Positions 16,878 to 25,990 of a stretch of DNA of 64,000 nucleotides are shown here, piece by piece; the stretch's first letter is position 1; each line of letters begins with the position of its first letter. A program made the position numbers and the translations under genes. Origin of the DNA: Streptomyces cynarae (GTDB lineage: Bacteria > Actinomycetota > Actinomycetes > Streptomycetales > Streptomycetaceae). The stretch covers positions 5,238,001 to 5,302,000 of the forward strand of contig NZ_CP106793.1 of NCBI RefSeq assembly GCF_025642135.1. The letters run 5' to 3'. Under the pieces are notes generated by a model. The model saw only the letters and a program-made list of their open reading frames with translations, was not told the origin of the DNA and ran no database searches.

Positions 16878-17531
16878 GTGCTCTTGCTCGCTCTGGATAC
16901 CGCCACCCCCGCCGTGACCGTCGCGCTGCACGACGGCACGTCCGTCGTCGCCTCGACGAGCCAGGTCGACGCTCGGCGGCACGGGGAACTCCTGCTGCCC
17001 GCCGTCGACCGGATCCTGGCCGAGGCGGGCACCCGTCTCGATGCCGTCACCGGCGTCGTCGTCGGTGTGGGCCCCGGCCCGTACACCGGGCTGCGGGTCG
17101 GCCTGATGACCGCCGACACGTTCGGACTCGCGCTCGGTGTGCCCGTGTACGGCCTGTGCACCCTCGACGGCCTCGCGTACGCCTCCGATCTGACCGTGCC
17201 CTTCGTGGTCGCCACGGACGCACGCCGCAAGGAGGTCTACTGGGCGCGCTACGACGATGCCCGCACCCGTGTCACCGAGCCCGCCGTCGACCGTCCCGCC
17301 GAGATCACCGAGAAGGTCGCGGGCCTGCCCGCCATCGGCGCCGGCGCACTGCTGTACCCGGACACCTTCCCGGACGTCCACGAGCCCGAGCACGTCTCGG
17401 CGGCGGCCCTCGCCTCCCTGGCCGCCGAGAAGCTCGCCCGGGGCGAGGAACTGCCCGCGCCGCGTCCGCTCTACCTGCGCCGCCCCGACGCACAGGTGCC
17501 CAAGAGCTACAAGGTGGTCACGCCGAAGTGA
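16878..17531 (+). CDS. tsaB: tRNA t6A synthesis protein TsaB
   Basis: Inactive ASKHA-fold partner that dimerises with TsaD in the t6A37 tRNA-modifying complex. It has 217 residues, near the usual length. MLLLALDTATPAVTVALHDG, the GVGPGPYTGLRVGL motif near residues 64-77 and a C-terminal PLYLRRPDAQ are present. The GTG start lies six bases after a -10-like TAGGCT and is probably leaderless. The stop overlaps the rimI start in GTGA, so the two are translationally coupled. Confidence 0.95.
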   Translation: MLLLALDTATPAVTVALHDGTSVVASTSQVDARRHGELLLPAVDRILAEAGTRLDAVTGVVVGVGPGPYTGLRVGLMTADTFGLALGVPVYGLCTLDGLAYASDLTVPFVVATDARRKEVYWARYDDARTRVTEPAVDRPAEITEKVAGLPAIGAGALLYPDTFPDVHEPEHVSAAALASLAAEKLARGEELPAPRPLYLRRPDAQVPKSYKVVTPK

Positions 17532-18070
17532 CCGAGCCCGTGACCCCGCCCGAGACGCCCCGGCTGCGCGAGATGCGCTGGTGGGACATCGACCCCGTGC
17601 TGGAGCTGGAGAAGGACCTCTTTCCGGAGGACGCCTGGTCGCGGGGCATGTTCTGGTCCGAGCTCGCGCACTCCCGTGGCCCGGAGGCGACCCGCCGCTA
17701 CGTCGTGGCCGTCGAGGGCGAGCGCATCGTCGGCTACGCGGGGCTGGCCGCCCAGGGTGAGCTCGCCGACATCCAGACCATCGCCGTGGCCCGCGACCGC
17801 TGGGGCACGGGACTCGGCGGGCGGCTGCTGACCGAGCTGCTGCGCGCGGCGACCGCGTTCGAGTGCGCCGAGGTGATGCTCGAGTGCCGGGTCGACAACG
17901 TACGCGCGCAGAAGCTGTACGAGCGCTATGGCTTCGAGGCCATCGGTTTCAGGCGCGGCTACTACCAGCCGGGGAACGTGGACGCCCTGGTGATGCGCCT
18001 GACCACCACGCCCGACGGAGACTTCGCCGCGGGCTCCCCATCAGTACGAGGAACCGAGATCAATGGCTGA
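17528..18070 (+). CDS. rimI: Ribosomal-protein-alanine N-acetyltransferase
   Basis: GNAT-family N-alpha-acetyltransferase; in Escherichia coli RimI modifies ribosomal protein S18. It has 180 residues. The acetyl-CoA site is in [20 protein letters not shown] near residues 80-100, and [29 protein letters not shown] is the family C-terminal signature. The GTG start at 17528 overlaps the tsaB stop by four bases, and the 3' end overlaps tsaD by eight. The tsaB-rimI-tsaD order is standard in actinobacteria. Confidence 0.93.
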   Translation: MTEPVTPPETPRLREMRWWDIDPVLELEKDLFPEDAWSRGMFWSELAHSRGPEATRRYVVAVEGERIVGYAGLAAQGELADIQTIAVARDRWGTGLGGRLLTELLRAATAFECAEVMLECRVDNVRAQKLYERYGFEAIGFRRGYYQPGNVDALVMRLTTTPDGDFAAGSPSVRGTEING

Positions 18071-19160
18071 CCAACCCCTGGTCCTGGGGATCGAGACGTC
18101 CTGTGACGAGACCGGTGTAGGCATCGTCCACGGGACCACCCTCCTCGCGGACGCCGTAGCGTCCAGTGTCGACGAGCACGCGCGCTACGGCGGGGTCGTC
18201 CCGGAGGTCGCGTCGCGCGCCCACCTGGAAGCGATGGTGCCGACCATCGAGCGCGCGCTGAAGGACGCGGGAGTCTCCGCGAAGGACCTCGACGGCATCG
18301 CGGTCACCGCCGGGCCGGGCCTGGCCGGCGCCCTGCTGGTCGGCGTCTCGGCGGCGAAGGCGTACGCGTACGCGCTTTGCAAGCCGCTGTACGGGGTCAA
18401 CCACCTGGCCTCGCACATCTGCGTGGACCAGCTCGAGCACGGCGCGCTGCCGGAGCCGACGATGGCGCTGCTGGTCAGCGGCGGCCACTCGTCACTGCTG
18501 CTCTCCACGGACATCACCTCGGACGTAAGGCCGATGGGTTCGACGATCGATGACGCGGCGGGCGAGGCCTTCGACAAGATCGCGCGCGTGCTGAACCTCG
18601 GCTTCCCGGGCGGCCCGGTCATCGACCGGTACGCCAAGGAGGGCGACCCGGAGGCGATCGCCTTCCCGCGTGGGCTGACCGGCCCGCGCGACCCCGCGTA
18701 CGACTTCTCCTTCTCCGGTCTGAAGACGGCCGTGGCCCGCTGGATCGAGGCGAGGCGCGCGGCGGGGGAGGAGGTGCCGGTCCGTGATGTGGCCGCGTCC
18801 TTCCAGGAGGCGGTGGTGGACGTGCTGACCCGCAAGGCGGTGCGCGCCTGCAAGGACCAGGGCGTCGACCATCTGATGATCGGCGGCGGCGTGGCGGCGA
18901 ACTCCCGCCTGCGCGTCCTGGCCCAGGAGCGGTGCGAGGCGGCCGGTATCCGCCTGCGCGTGCCCCGCCCCAAGCTCTGCACGGACAACGGCGCGATGGT
19001 CGCCGCGCTGGGCGCGGAGATGGTCGCCCGGGGCCGTGCCGCGTCGTCCTGGGATCTGTCGGCGGACTCCTCGCTGCCGGTGACGGACCCGCATGTGCCG
19101 GGCAACTCGCACGACCACGACCACGTGCACGAGGTGAGCAAGGAGAACCTCTACTCGTGA
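18063..19160 (+). CDS. tsaD: tRNA N6-threonylcarbamoyladenosine synthase TsaD
   Basis: Catalytic subunit that transfers threonylcarbamoyl to A37 of ANN-decoding tRNAs. It has 365 residues. ASKHA motifs are intact: [14 protein letters not shown], the metal-binding His114 and His118 in [25 protein letters not shown] and [11 protein letters not shown], with [12 protein letters not shown] at the end. The extra C-terminal tail carries a His-rich stretch (HDHDHVHE) that could bind metal. ATG at 18063 overlaps rimI; the stop overlaps the next GTG in GTGA. Confidence 0.97.
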   Translation: MADQPLVLGIETSCDETGVGIVHGTTLLADAVASSVDEHARYGGVVPEVASRAHLEAMVPTIERALKDAGVSAKDLDGIAVTAGPGLAGALLVGVSAAKAYAYALCKPLYGVNHLASHICVDQLEHGALPEPTMALLVSGGHSSLLLSTDITSDVRPMGSTIDDAAGEAFDKIARVLNLGFPGGPVIDRYAKEGDPEAIAFPRGLTGPRDPAYDFSFSGLKTAVARWIEARRAAGEEVPVRDVAASFQEAVVDVLTRKAVRACKDQGVDHLMIGGGVAANSRLRVLAQERCEAAGIRLRVPRPKLCTDNGAMVAALGAEMVARGRAASSWDLSADSSLPVTDPHVPGNSHDHDHVHEVSKENLYS

Positions 19161-19414
19161 CGGTCGCGCTGATGTGGGAGGCCCGGGCGGTCGCCGGCCG
19201 GGGTGAGGACCTGCTGGCCTGGGCCCGCGCCCAGGAGCTGACGCCCCCGCCCCTGCGCCGTGAGACCTTCCGGGCCCCGCAGGACCGCGTCCTCGTCATC
19301 ACGTGGTGGGATGCGGAGTTCCCCGCCGACCTCCCCGAACTACCGGAACCGGACGGGGAGTTGGTCACCCGGGCGGTGCATCGGTGGCGGTTCGAGTCGG
19401 TGACGGCGGACTGA
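19157..19414 (+). CDS. Small hypothetical protein coupled to tsaD
   Basis: An 85-residue protein whose GTG start overlaps the tsaD stop by four bases (GTGA), making it the last gene of the tsaB-rimI-tsaD operon. The fold looks like a small alpha/beta protein: [20 protein letters not shown], then [12 protein letters not shown]. The N-terminal and WW-containing pieces resemble dimeric alpha-beta barrel proteins of the ABM type, but the match is weak. No catalytic motif is visible and the function is unknown. Confidence 0.7.
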   Translation: MTVALMWEARAVAGRGEDLLAWARAQELTPPPLRRETFRAPQDRVLVITWWDAEFPADLPELPEPDGELVTRAVHRWRFESVTAD

Positions 19415-19436
19415 CGGCCCCAACTCCCGTTCGCTT

Positions 19437-19469
19437 CCGAATCTTTCGGCTGGTGCGTCGAATCTTCCG
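19437..19469. promoter_or_regulatory. LacI-type operators upstream of the lacI gene
   Basis: Two related dyads: CCGAA-TCT-TTCGG at 19437-19449 (perfect arms) and CGAA-TCT-TCCG at 19459-19469 (one arm mismatch), 18-38 bp before the start codon. A third CGAA-N3-TTCG copy lies after the gene at 20577. They are good candidates for autoregulation. Confidence 0.55.
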
Positions 19470-19486
19470 GGCATACGATCCCGCCC

Positions 19487-20536
19487 ATGACTCGCGCGCA
19501 ATCCGCCGGCACGAACGGAGCACGGCGCTCCGCGCAGACCGCCACGCTTGCTGAGATAGCCCGTGAGGCCGGGGTGTCGGCGCCCACGGTGTCCAAGGTG
19601 CTCAACGACCGGGCCGACGTCGCCCCGGCGACCCGGGCCCGCGTCGAGGAACTGCTGCGCGCCCACGGCTACCGTCGGCGCCGGGCCGAAGCGAGCCGTG
19701 CGCCCCTGATCGACCTCGTCTTCCACGAGCTGGAGAGCGCCTGGGCGATGGAGGTCATCCGTGGCGTGGAGAACGCGGCGCGCGATGCGGGGCTGAGCGT
19801 GGTGCTGTCCGAGAGCGCGGGGCGGCTCACCCCCGGCCGTACCTGGGCCGACCAGGTCGCCGCCCGCCGCCCGCACGGTGTGATCCTCGTGCTGTCCGGC
19901 CTCGACGCCTCCCAGCGCGCGCTGCTGACCAGCCGCTCCATCCCCTTCGTGGTCATGGACCCGGCGGGCGACCCGGGAGACGACGTGCCGTCCATCGGCG
20001 CCACCAACTGGCACGGCGGTCTGGCCGCGACCCGGCACCTGATCGAGCTGGGGCACACCCGGATCGGCGCGATCAGCGGGCCCGCGCGCATGATGTGCAG
20101 CCGCGCGCGGGTCGACGGCTACCGGGCGGCCCTGGAGACCGCCGGGCTGCCCATGGATCCGGAGCTGGTCCGGACGGGGGACTTCCATCACGAGGCGGGC
20201 TACCGGCTCGGCCGTGAACTGCTGTGCCGCCCGGACCGGCCGACGGCTCTCTTCGCCGGCAACGACCTCCAGGCGCTGGGGGTCTACGAGGCGGCGCGCG
20301 AGCTGGGGTTGCGCATCCCTGAGGACGTCAGTGTGGTCGGGTTCGACGACCTGCCGGTGGCTCGCTGGGTGGGGCCGCCGTTGACGACCGTACGGCAGCC
20401 GCTCATGGAGATGGCGGAGGCGGCGGCACGGCTGGTGCTGGACCTCGGCCGTGCGGAAGCGCCCACGGCGGCGACGCGCGTCGAGCTGGCGACCAGCCTG
20501 GTGGTGCGCAGCAGCACCGGGGCGCCGACCGCCTGA
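19487..20536 (+). CDS. LacI family transcriptional regulator
   Basis: A 349-residue sugar-responsive repressor. The helix-turn-helix is at residues about 20-66 (TLAEIAREAGVSAPTVSKVLNDRADVAPATRARVEELLRAHGY), with the hinge next to it. The rest is a periplasmic-binding-like sensor domain (IDLVFHELESAWAMEVIRGV, FVVMDPAGD, GFDDLPVARWVGPPLTTVRQP). There are no sugar genes beside it, so the ligand is unknown. Streptomyces xylan-responsive sites such as CGAAACTTTCG resemble the dyads found around this gene, which suggests, but does not prove, a pentose or xylan link. Confidence 0.9.
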   Translation: MTRAQSAGTNGARRSAQTATLAEIAREAGVSAPTVSKVLNDRADVAPATRARVEELLRAHGYRRRRAEASRAPLIDLVFHELESAWAMEVIRGVENAARDAGLSVVLSESAGRLTPGRTWADQVAARRPHGVILVLSGLDASQRALLTSRSIPFVVMDPAGDPGDDVPSIGATNWHGGLAATRHLIELGHTRIGAISGPARMMCSRARVDGYRAALETAGLPMDPELVRTGDFHHEAGYRLGRELLCRPDRPTALFAGNDLQALGVYEAARELGLRIPEDVSVVGFDDLPVARWVGPPLTTVRQPLMEMAEAAARLVLDLGRAEAPTAATRVELATSLVVRSSTGAPTA

Positions 20537-20576
20537 CCAATAGGTCTGTTCCGAAGAGAAGTTGACGTACCGGCTC

Positions 20577-20587
20577 CGAAACTTTCG
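20577..20587. promoter_or_regulatory. CGAAACTTTCG dyad upstream of LCP gene
   Basis: An 11-bp palindrome with one central base, CGAAACTTTCG, in the 149-bp gap between the lacI gene and the LCP gene. It shares the CGAA-N3-TTCG layout with the two sites in front of lacI. The LacI protein may therefore also act on the LCP promoter. Confidence 0.5.
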
Positions 20588-20685
20588 CGGCCTCCCGCAG
20601 TGACGCCGGGCTCAGAGCGGGGCGAGAAGGTGAGATTTTCCGAAGAATGGCGCTCCGCTGTCTCTGCTCGCAATAATTCGGACTT

Positions 20686-21765
20686 ATGTTCCTCCGTGTG
20701 GCTTCAGTTGAGGCACACGGGGGCGGGGACGGGGATGGTGACGGGGGCGTGGGAAGACGCGGCGGCCGGCGGACACGGCTGATCAGATTCGTCGGCGCGG
20801 TGATCGCGTGCGGCGTCGTCCTCACGGCCGCCGGGGCGGCCTGGGCGTACTGGCATCTCAACCACAACATCAGGAGCGTCGACATCGACGGCGCGCTGGG
20901 CAGCGACCGCCCGGCGCGCCCGACACCCTCGGCCTCCGCGTCCGCATCGCCCCTGCCGAGCGGCGCCCTGAACATCCTGGTCCTGGGGTCCGATTCGCGC
21001 AGCGGCAAGCAGAACGCCGCCCTCGGCGGGGGCGACGTCTCGGGTGCCCGTTCGGACACGGCGATGGTGGTGCACATCGACGCGGGCCGCACAAAGGCCA
21101 CCGTGGTCAGCATCCCGCGCGACACCCTCGTCACCCGGCCGTCGTGCCCGCTGGCGTCGGGCGGCAGGACGGCGGTGGCGTACGGGGTGATGTTCAACAC
21201 CGCCTACGAGCTGGGCGGTCCGGTCTGTGCGGTCAAGACGGTCGAGTCGATCACACGGATCCGCATGGACCACTTCCTGGAGATCGACTTCTCGGGGTTC
21301 GCCAAGCTGGTGGACGCGCTCGGCGGCGTGACGGTGACGACGGACCAGGACATCGACGACGACAAGAGCCACCTGGACCTGAAGGCGGGCACCCACCACC
21401 TGAACGGCACCCGGGCCCTGGCCCTGGCCCGCACCCGGTACGGCATAGGCGACGGCAGCGACCTCGGCCGCATAGCTCTCCAGCAGAAGCTGGTGAAGGC
21501 GCTGCTGGACCAGCTCGCCTCGACGGATCTGCTCACCGATCCCGCGAAGCTGTACCGGGTCGCCGACGCGACCACCGGCAGCCTGACCACGGACACGGGC
21601 CTGGACTCGCTGCCGGAGCTGACCCTTCTGGGCGAGAGCCTGAAGGGTCTGACGTCGAAGAACGTGACGACGGTGATGATGCCGGTGGTGCCCGCACCCT
21701 CGGACGCCAACCGAGTGGTGGCGAAGGAGCCGGCGGCGAGCGAGCTGTGGGCGTCGCTGCGGTGA
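20686..21765 (+). CDS. LytR-CpsA-Psr (LCP) family protein
   Basis: Membrane-anchored phosphotransferase of the LCP family, which attaches glycopolymers such as teichoic-type polymers to peptidoglycan. Up to 359 residues. A basic N-terminus is followed by a membrane segment at about residues 34-57, an Ala/Ser/Pro linker, and the extracellular LCP domain: LNILVLGSDSRSG, SDTAMVVHID, VVSIPRDTLVT, HFLEIDFSGFAKLVDALGGV and ALALARTRY. The Arg and Asp residues used for pyrophosphate binding are present. The start is uncertain: ATG 20686 is used, but an in-frame GTG at 20749 just before the basic segment is possible. Confidence 0.88.
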   Translation: MFLRVASVEAHGGGDGDGDGGVGRRGGRRTRLIRFVGAVIACGVVLTAAGAAWAYWHLNHNIRSVDIDGALGSDRPARPTPSASASASPLPSGALNILVLGSDSRSGKQNAALGGGDVSGARSDTAMVVHIDAGRTKATVVSIPRDTLVTRPSCPLASGGRTAVAYGVMFNTAYELGGPVCAVKTVESITRIRMDHFLEIDFSGFAKLVDALGGVTVTTDQDIDDDKSHLDLKAGTHHLNGTRALALARTRYGIGDGSDLGRIALQQKLVKALLDQLASTDLLTDPAKLYRVADATTGSLTTDTGLDSLPELTLLGESLKGLTSKNVTTVMMPVVPAPSDANRVVAKEPAASELWASLR

Positions 21766-21884
21766 CGACGGCCCGGAAAAAATCACCGAAGAAAATCGCG
21801 GGACGTGTCGATCCCCGGCGCGGTCGTTCGACGTAAGGGGTGTGAGGCCGGGAACAGCCCGGCCGCCGTACCCGAGGAGTCACC

Positions 21885-22241
21885 ATGCCGCGTTTCCTGT
21901 CGATCGTGCGCGTCGACGAGACCACCGCGCCCGCTGAGGGCCCCAGCCCCGAGCTGATGCAGCGGATGGGCGAGCTGATCGAGGAGATCACCAAGGCCGG
22001 GGTCATGCTCGACACCGCCGGGCTCACGCCGGCCGCCCAGGGCGCCCGGGTGCGCTGGGAGGGCGGGAAACTCTCCGTCACCGACGGCCCGTTCACCGAG
22101 TCGAAGGAGGTCATCGGCGGCTACGCGCTCATGCAGTGCAAGGACAAGGCCGAGGCGATCGAGTGGGCCAAGCGGTTCGTGAAGGTGCACGAGGAGTACT
22201 GGACGATCACCTGCGAGGTCCGGGAGATCGCCGAGGCGTGA
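21885..22241 (+). CDS. DGPF (YCII-related) domain protein
   Basis: A 118-residue YCII-related protein with the family motif TDGPFTESKEVIGGYALMQ near residues 65-83. These ferredoxin-like fold proteins are the usual neighbours of ECF42-type sigma factors, and one follows here 45 bp downstream. The start ATG 21885 has CGAGGAG upstream. The biochemical role is unknown. Pairing with the sigma gene suggests it is either the target or a modulator of that regulator. Confidence 0.88.
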   Translation: MPRFLSIVRVDETTAPAEGPSPELMQRMGELIEEITKAGVMLDTAGLTPAAQGARVRWEGGKLSVTDGPFTESKEVIGGYALMQCKDKAEAIEWAKRFVKVHEEYWTITCEVREIAEA

Positions 22242-22285
22242 GGGCCGCTTTGCGTCCGCGCGCCGAGGGTGTTGCATGGTGGGCT

Positions 22286-23557
22286 GTGGAACAGCAGCCC
22301 GCCCCCGCCCCCGACGGCCCGGTCGGCGCCATCGAGACCGTCTTCCGGATGGAGTCCCCGCGCGTCATCGCCGGTGTCGCGCGGATCGTCCGGGACGTCG
22401 GGATCGCCGAGGAGTTGGCGCAGGACGCCCTGGTCGCCGCTTTGGAGCAGTGGCCGCGGGACGGCGTGCCCGACAACCCGGGCGCCTGGCTCATGGCCGC
22501 CGCCAAGCACCGCGCGATCGACCTCGTGCGCCGTCGGGAGAGGTACGCGCGCAAGCTGGAGGAGGTCGGGCGGGACCTTGAGGCGACGCCGTACCACGTG
22601 GACGTGCCGTCCGACCCGGACGACATCGACGACGACCTGCTCCGGCTCGTGTTCACCGCCTGCCACCCGGTGTTGTCCGCCGAGTCCCGCATCGCGCTCA
22701 CCCTGCGGCTGCTCGGCGGACTGACCACGGCCGAGATCGCACGCGCGTTCCTCGTGCCGGAGGCCACCGTCGCGCAGCGCATCGTCCGCGCGAAACGGAC
22801 GCTCGCGACGAAGGGCGTCGCCTTCGAGGTGCCGTACGGCCCCGAGCGCGAGGCCCGGCTCGGGTCCGTGCTCGAGGTCATCTACCTGGTCTTCAACGAG
22901 GGGTACGCGGCCACGGCCGGCGACGACCTGCTGCGCCCGGCCCTGTGCGAGGACGCCCTGCGGCTGGCCCGGGTGCTGGCCGAGCTGATGCCCAAGGAGC
23001 CCGAGGTGCACGGGCTGGCCGCACTGCTGGAGTTCCAGGCCTCCCGAACCGCGGCCCGCACCGGGCCGGACGGCGGGCCCGTGCTGCTGAAGGACCAGAA
23101 CCGGGCACGCTGGAACCGCCTGCTCGTCGCCCGCGGCATCGCTGCCCTCGGCCACGCCGACGCGGTTGCCGCGGGAGCCCCTGGCCCGTACGTCCTGCAG
23201 GCCGCGATCGCCGCCTGCCACGCGCTCGCGCACACGTACGAGGAGACGGACTGGGCACGTATCGCCACGCTGTACGGGCTGCTGGCCGACCGCTCCCCCT
23301 CACCGGTCGTCGAGCTGAACCGCGCGGTCGCCGTCTCGATGGCCCAGGGCCCGGGCCCGGCCCTGGAGATCGTCGACCGGCTGGCCACCGAACCGGCCCT
23401 GCGCGACTACCACTTGCTGCCGAGCGTCCGCGGAGACCTGCTGGCCCGGCTCGGGCGCAGGGCCGAGGCCCGTGAGGAGTTCGTCCGGGCCGCCGCCCTC
23501 GCCCGCAACGAAAGGGAACGTGAGCTGCTCACGGCACGCGCGGAGGACTGTCGTTAG
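22286..23557 (+). CDS. ECF42-type RNA polymerase sigma factor with long C-terminal extension
   Basis: A 423-residue sigma factor, about twice the size of a simple ECF sigma. Region 2 contains ELAQDALVAALEQWP and NPGAWLMAAAKHRAIDLVRR. Region 4 contains LTLRLLGGLTTAEIARAFLVPEATVAQRIVRAKRTL near residues 136-172. The remaining about 240 residues are a helical, TPR-like extension (VLEVIYLVFNEGY, ELNRAVAVSMAQGP), characteristic of ECF42 proteins, where it is needed for activity. No anti-sigma gene is nearby, but the DGPF gene is. The start is uncertain: GTG 22286 is the best match to the family N-terminus. Confidence 0.88.
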   Translation: MEQQPAPAPDGPVGAIETVFRMESPRVIAGVARIVRDVGIAEELAQDALVAALEQWPRDGVPDNPGAWLMAAAKHRAIDLVRRRERYARKLEEVGRDLEATPYHVDVPSDPDDIDDDLLRLVFTACHPVLSAESRIALTLRLLGGLTTAEIARAFLVPEATVAQRIVRAKRTLATKGVAFEVPYGPEREARLGSVLEVIYLVFNEGYAATAGDDLLRPALCEDALRLARVLAELMPKEPEVHGLAALLEFQASRTAARTGPDGGPVLLKDQNRARWNRLLVARGIAALGHADAVAAGAPGPYVLQAAIAACHALAHTYEETDWARIATLYGLLADRSPSPVVELNRAVAVSMAQGPGPALEIVDRLATEPALRDYHLLPSVRGDLLARLGRRAEAREEFVRAAALARNERERELLTARAEDCR

Positions 23558-24726
23558 GCGGGGTGCCCGAGCAGCATCGTCGGCGCCCCGGCGACCCGGG
23601 TCAGGAACACGGTCACCGCGTTCGGGCCGTGCGGCTTGGGCAGGACCTTGCGGCGCAGCTCCTCCGGTTCGACGGCCGAGCCGCGCTTCTTCACGGTCAG
23701 GATCCCGACCTCCCGCTCCCGCAGCAGCGCCTTCAGCTTCTTCACGTTGAAGGGGAGCCGGTCGGTGATCTCGTACGCGGTGGCGTACGGGGAGTCGCGG
23801 CGCCCGTCCGCCGTCACATAGGCGATCGTCTCGTCGATCAGGCCGCCGTCCACGTCCTCGGCCACCTCCGCCACCAGGTGGGCGCGGATCACGGCGCCGT
23901 CAGGTTCGTAGAGGTAGCGGCCGAGCGGACGCACCGGCGGGTCGGGCAGGCCGCGACCGCGCAGCACGCGCGGTCCGGGCAGGAGCGTGGCCCGTACCTC
24001 GCCCGGCCGCGTGCCGAACCACAGCACCGCCTCCTTCACGTCCCCGCCGTCCGAGATCCACTCGGCCTCCGCCTCGCCGGGCACCATCTCGTGCGGGATG
24101 CCCGGCGCCACCTTGAGGGCGGCGTGCGGGGCCTTCAGGGCCGTGGCCACCGCCCAGGACAGCGGGGGCGAGTACGCCTCCGGATCGAAGATGCGGCCGC
24201 GCCCTCCTCGCCGCGCGGGATCGACGAAGACGGCGTCGTACGAGGAGACGTCCACCTCGGTGACGTCGGCCTCGCGGACCTCGATCAGGGAGGCGAGGCC
24301 CAGCGCGTCGGCGTTCGCGCGCGCCACGGCCGCCGTCAGCGGGTCGCGGTCCACGGCCAGGACGCGGATGCCGGCCCGGGCGAGCGCGATGGCGTCGCCG
24401 CCCACGCCGCAGCACAGGTCGGCGACGGATGCCACCCCGAGGGCCCGGAAACGCTCGGCGCGGTGGGTGGCGACCGTCGCCCTGGTGGACTGCTCGACGC
24501 CGTTCGGCGTGAAGAACATCCGCTGTGCGTCGCCCGCGCCGAACTTCGCCGCCGCCCGCTCCCGCAGCCGTGCCTGGGCGAGGGCCGCGGAGACCAGCTC
24601 GGCGGGGTGCTCGCGGCGCAGCCGGGTGGCGACGGCCAGCTCCCGCGCCGGGTCGGTGCCGCGCACCTCGTCCAGGAGGGCGCGGCCCTCAGGGGTGAGC
24701 AGGGAGGCGAAGGAGAGGTCGTTCAC
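23554..24726 (-). CDS. Class I SAM-dependent methyltransferase with THUMP-like domain
   Basis: A 390-residue protein. The SAM-binding core is ASVADLCCGVGGDAIALARAGIRVLAVDRDPL near residues 100-131, followed by AVFVDPARRGGRGR, a DPAR motif that may serve catalysis. The C-terminal region (RLPFNVKKLKALLREREVGILTVKKRGSAVEPEELRRKVL) matches the THUMP-like domain found in this family. The substrate is unknown and probably nucleic acid. GTG 24726 gives the usual VNDLSFASLLTPEG start. Its stop overlaps the sigma factor stop in a convergent 4-bp overlap. Confidence 0.85.
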   Translation of the reverse strand: MNDLSFASLLTPEGRALLDEVRGTDPARELAVATRLRREHPAELVSAALAQARLRERAAAKFGAGDAQRMFFTPNGVEQSTRATVATHRAERFRALGVASVADLCCGVGGDAIALARAGIRVLAVDRDPLTAAVARANADALGLASLIEVREADVTEVDVSSYDAVFVDPARRGGRGRIFDPEAYSPPLSWAVATALKAPHAALKVAPGIPHEMVPGEAEAEWISDGGDVKEAVLWFGTRPGEVRATLLPGPRVLRGRGLPDPPVRPLGRYLYEPDGAVIRAHLVAEVAEDVDGGLIDETIAYVTADGRRDSPYATAYEITDRLPFNVKKLKALLREREVGILTVKKRGSAVEPEELRRKVLPKPHGPNAVTVFLTRVAGAPTMLLGHPA

Positions 24727-24816
24727 CCGGTCATTGTCGGCCAGTCGGTGGATGGCGTGCGCGGGGTCGCGGTGTCGGCCCGCCGTGGCCGACGGTGGCT
24801 GGAAGGATCCGACACC

Positions 24817-25185
24817 ATGCGACTCGTAGGACAAGATGACAAAAAGGGCGCAAAATGCACCGGTGTGCGTGTGTCGCGCTTGACGGGTCCTGGGCCGACG
24901 GTCGCGGCGCGCGCGGGCCTCGCCGTCCTGGCCGCCACCACCGTTGCCGTCGGGTGCACCGGTAGCGAAGGGGCGCGCGGAGCGCGCGGCGCGGACGAGG
25001 AGGTCCACGTCGACCACTGGGAGTACCCCGAGTGGGACCGGAGCCTGCACCCCGGGGACATCGTGCTGACGCACTTCCGCGGCCGGGCGGACTGGAACGG
25101 CACGATGCCCGACGTGATCCGCGCATTTCTGAAGAAGGTGACCGACGACGGGTACGCGGTGGCCCGTCTGGAGGACTACCTGTGA
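24817..25185 (+). CDS. Truncated polysaccharide-deacetylase-like lipoprotein
   Basis: A 122-residue ORF. After a basic start comes a hydrophobic signal-like stretch with a possible lipobox ending AVGC. Then only the C-terminal end of a NodB-type deacetylase remains: RSLHPGDIVLTHFRG and FLKKVTDDGYAVARLEDYL. The catalytic part (TFDDG, HxxxH, RPPYG) is absent. The next gene ends in the same VARLEDYL and has a LHPGDI block, so the two look like paralogues, this one with an internal deletion. It overlaps the next start by four bases. It may be a remnant. Confidence 0.6.
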   Translation: MRLVGQDDKKGAKCTGVRVSRLTGPGPTVAARAGLAVLAATTVAVGCTGSEGARGARGADEEVHVDHWEYPEWDRSLHPGDIVLTHFRGRADWNGTMPDVIRAFLKKVTDDGYAVARLEDYL

Positions 25186-25990
25186 GGGCACGGCGGCTGC
25201 GCGCACTGCTGGCGGGGGTCCTGGCCGCCGCGGTCCTGGCCGGGACGGCGGGCTGCGCCCAGTCGGTCGACCCCATCGAACGGCTGGGCAAGAAGGCGGC
25301 GCAGAGGGTGCGCAGGTCGTACGGTCCGCACGACGGGGCGTACCGCCACTGGGGGCTCACCGCCCCGCTCGCTCCCGCGCCCCGGCCGCCCGCCGCCTGC
25401 CCCGGCACGCCGGCCCGGAGCAGGGACTGCCGGAGGTCCTCGACCGCGTCCCCACCCGCGACAAGGTCGTCTTCCTCACGTACGACGAGGGCGCGGAGCG
25501 GGACCCCCGGTTCGTCGAGATGGTCCGTGACCTGCGGCTGCCCATCAGTGTGTTCCTCACGGACACGGCCGCCGGACCGGCGTACGCGCGACTCGCGCGG
25601 CTACGGGCGGCAGGGGCGACCATCGAGAACCGCACCCCGGACCACGCCGGACTGCGCGGCCGGCCCTACGCGGAGCAGCGCGCCCAGATCTGCGCCGGGC
25701 GGGACCGGCTGCGCTCCCGCCTGGGCCGGCGCCCCGTTCTGCTGCGCCCGCCCTACGGCAGGTACGACCGCACTACCCTCCGGGCCGCGGCGGACTGCGG
25801 TATCAAGGCCCTGATCCTGTGGCGTCCGACGCACGCCTATGGAAGGTCCACGGCCCTCCATCCGGGCGACATCCTCCGCCCCCACGAACCGGGCCGCCCC
25901 CTGGCCTCCCTGACCTCGGAGACGACCCGCGTCCTGCGCCGCCTGCAGGCGAGGGGATTCACGGTGGCCCGCTTGGAGGACTACCTCTGA
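25182..25990 (+). pseudogene. NodB-type polysaccharide deacetylase family lipoprotein, frameshifted
   Basis: GTG 25182 starts MRARRLRALLAGVLAAAVLA ending in a lipobox-like TAGC, so a lipoprotein. The frame is lost between about 25375 and 25430. The rest continues in frame 2 as LPEVLDRVPTRDKVVFLTYDEG through LLRPPYGRYD to VARLEDYL. The shift equals loss of one base in a run of C and G. The deacetylase motifs are altered: TYDEG replaces TFDDG, and motif 2 reads NRTPDH where N-H-T-x-x-H is expected, so one metal-binding histidine is missing. Activity is doubtful even if the frame is repaired. Confidence 0.7.

Noticed and set aside
16755..17393. Extension of the L,D-transpeptidase-like ORF upstream
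   Set aside because: It would run antisense through tsaB; GTG 16754 has a ribosome site and gives a proper signal-like N-terminus.
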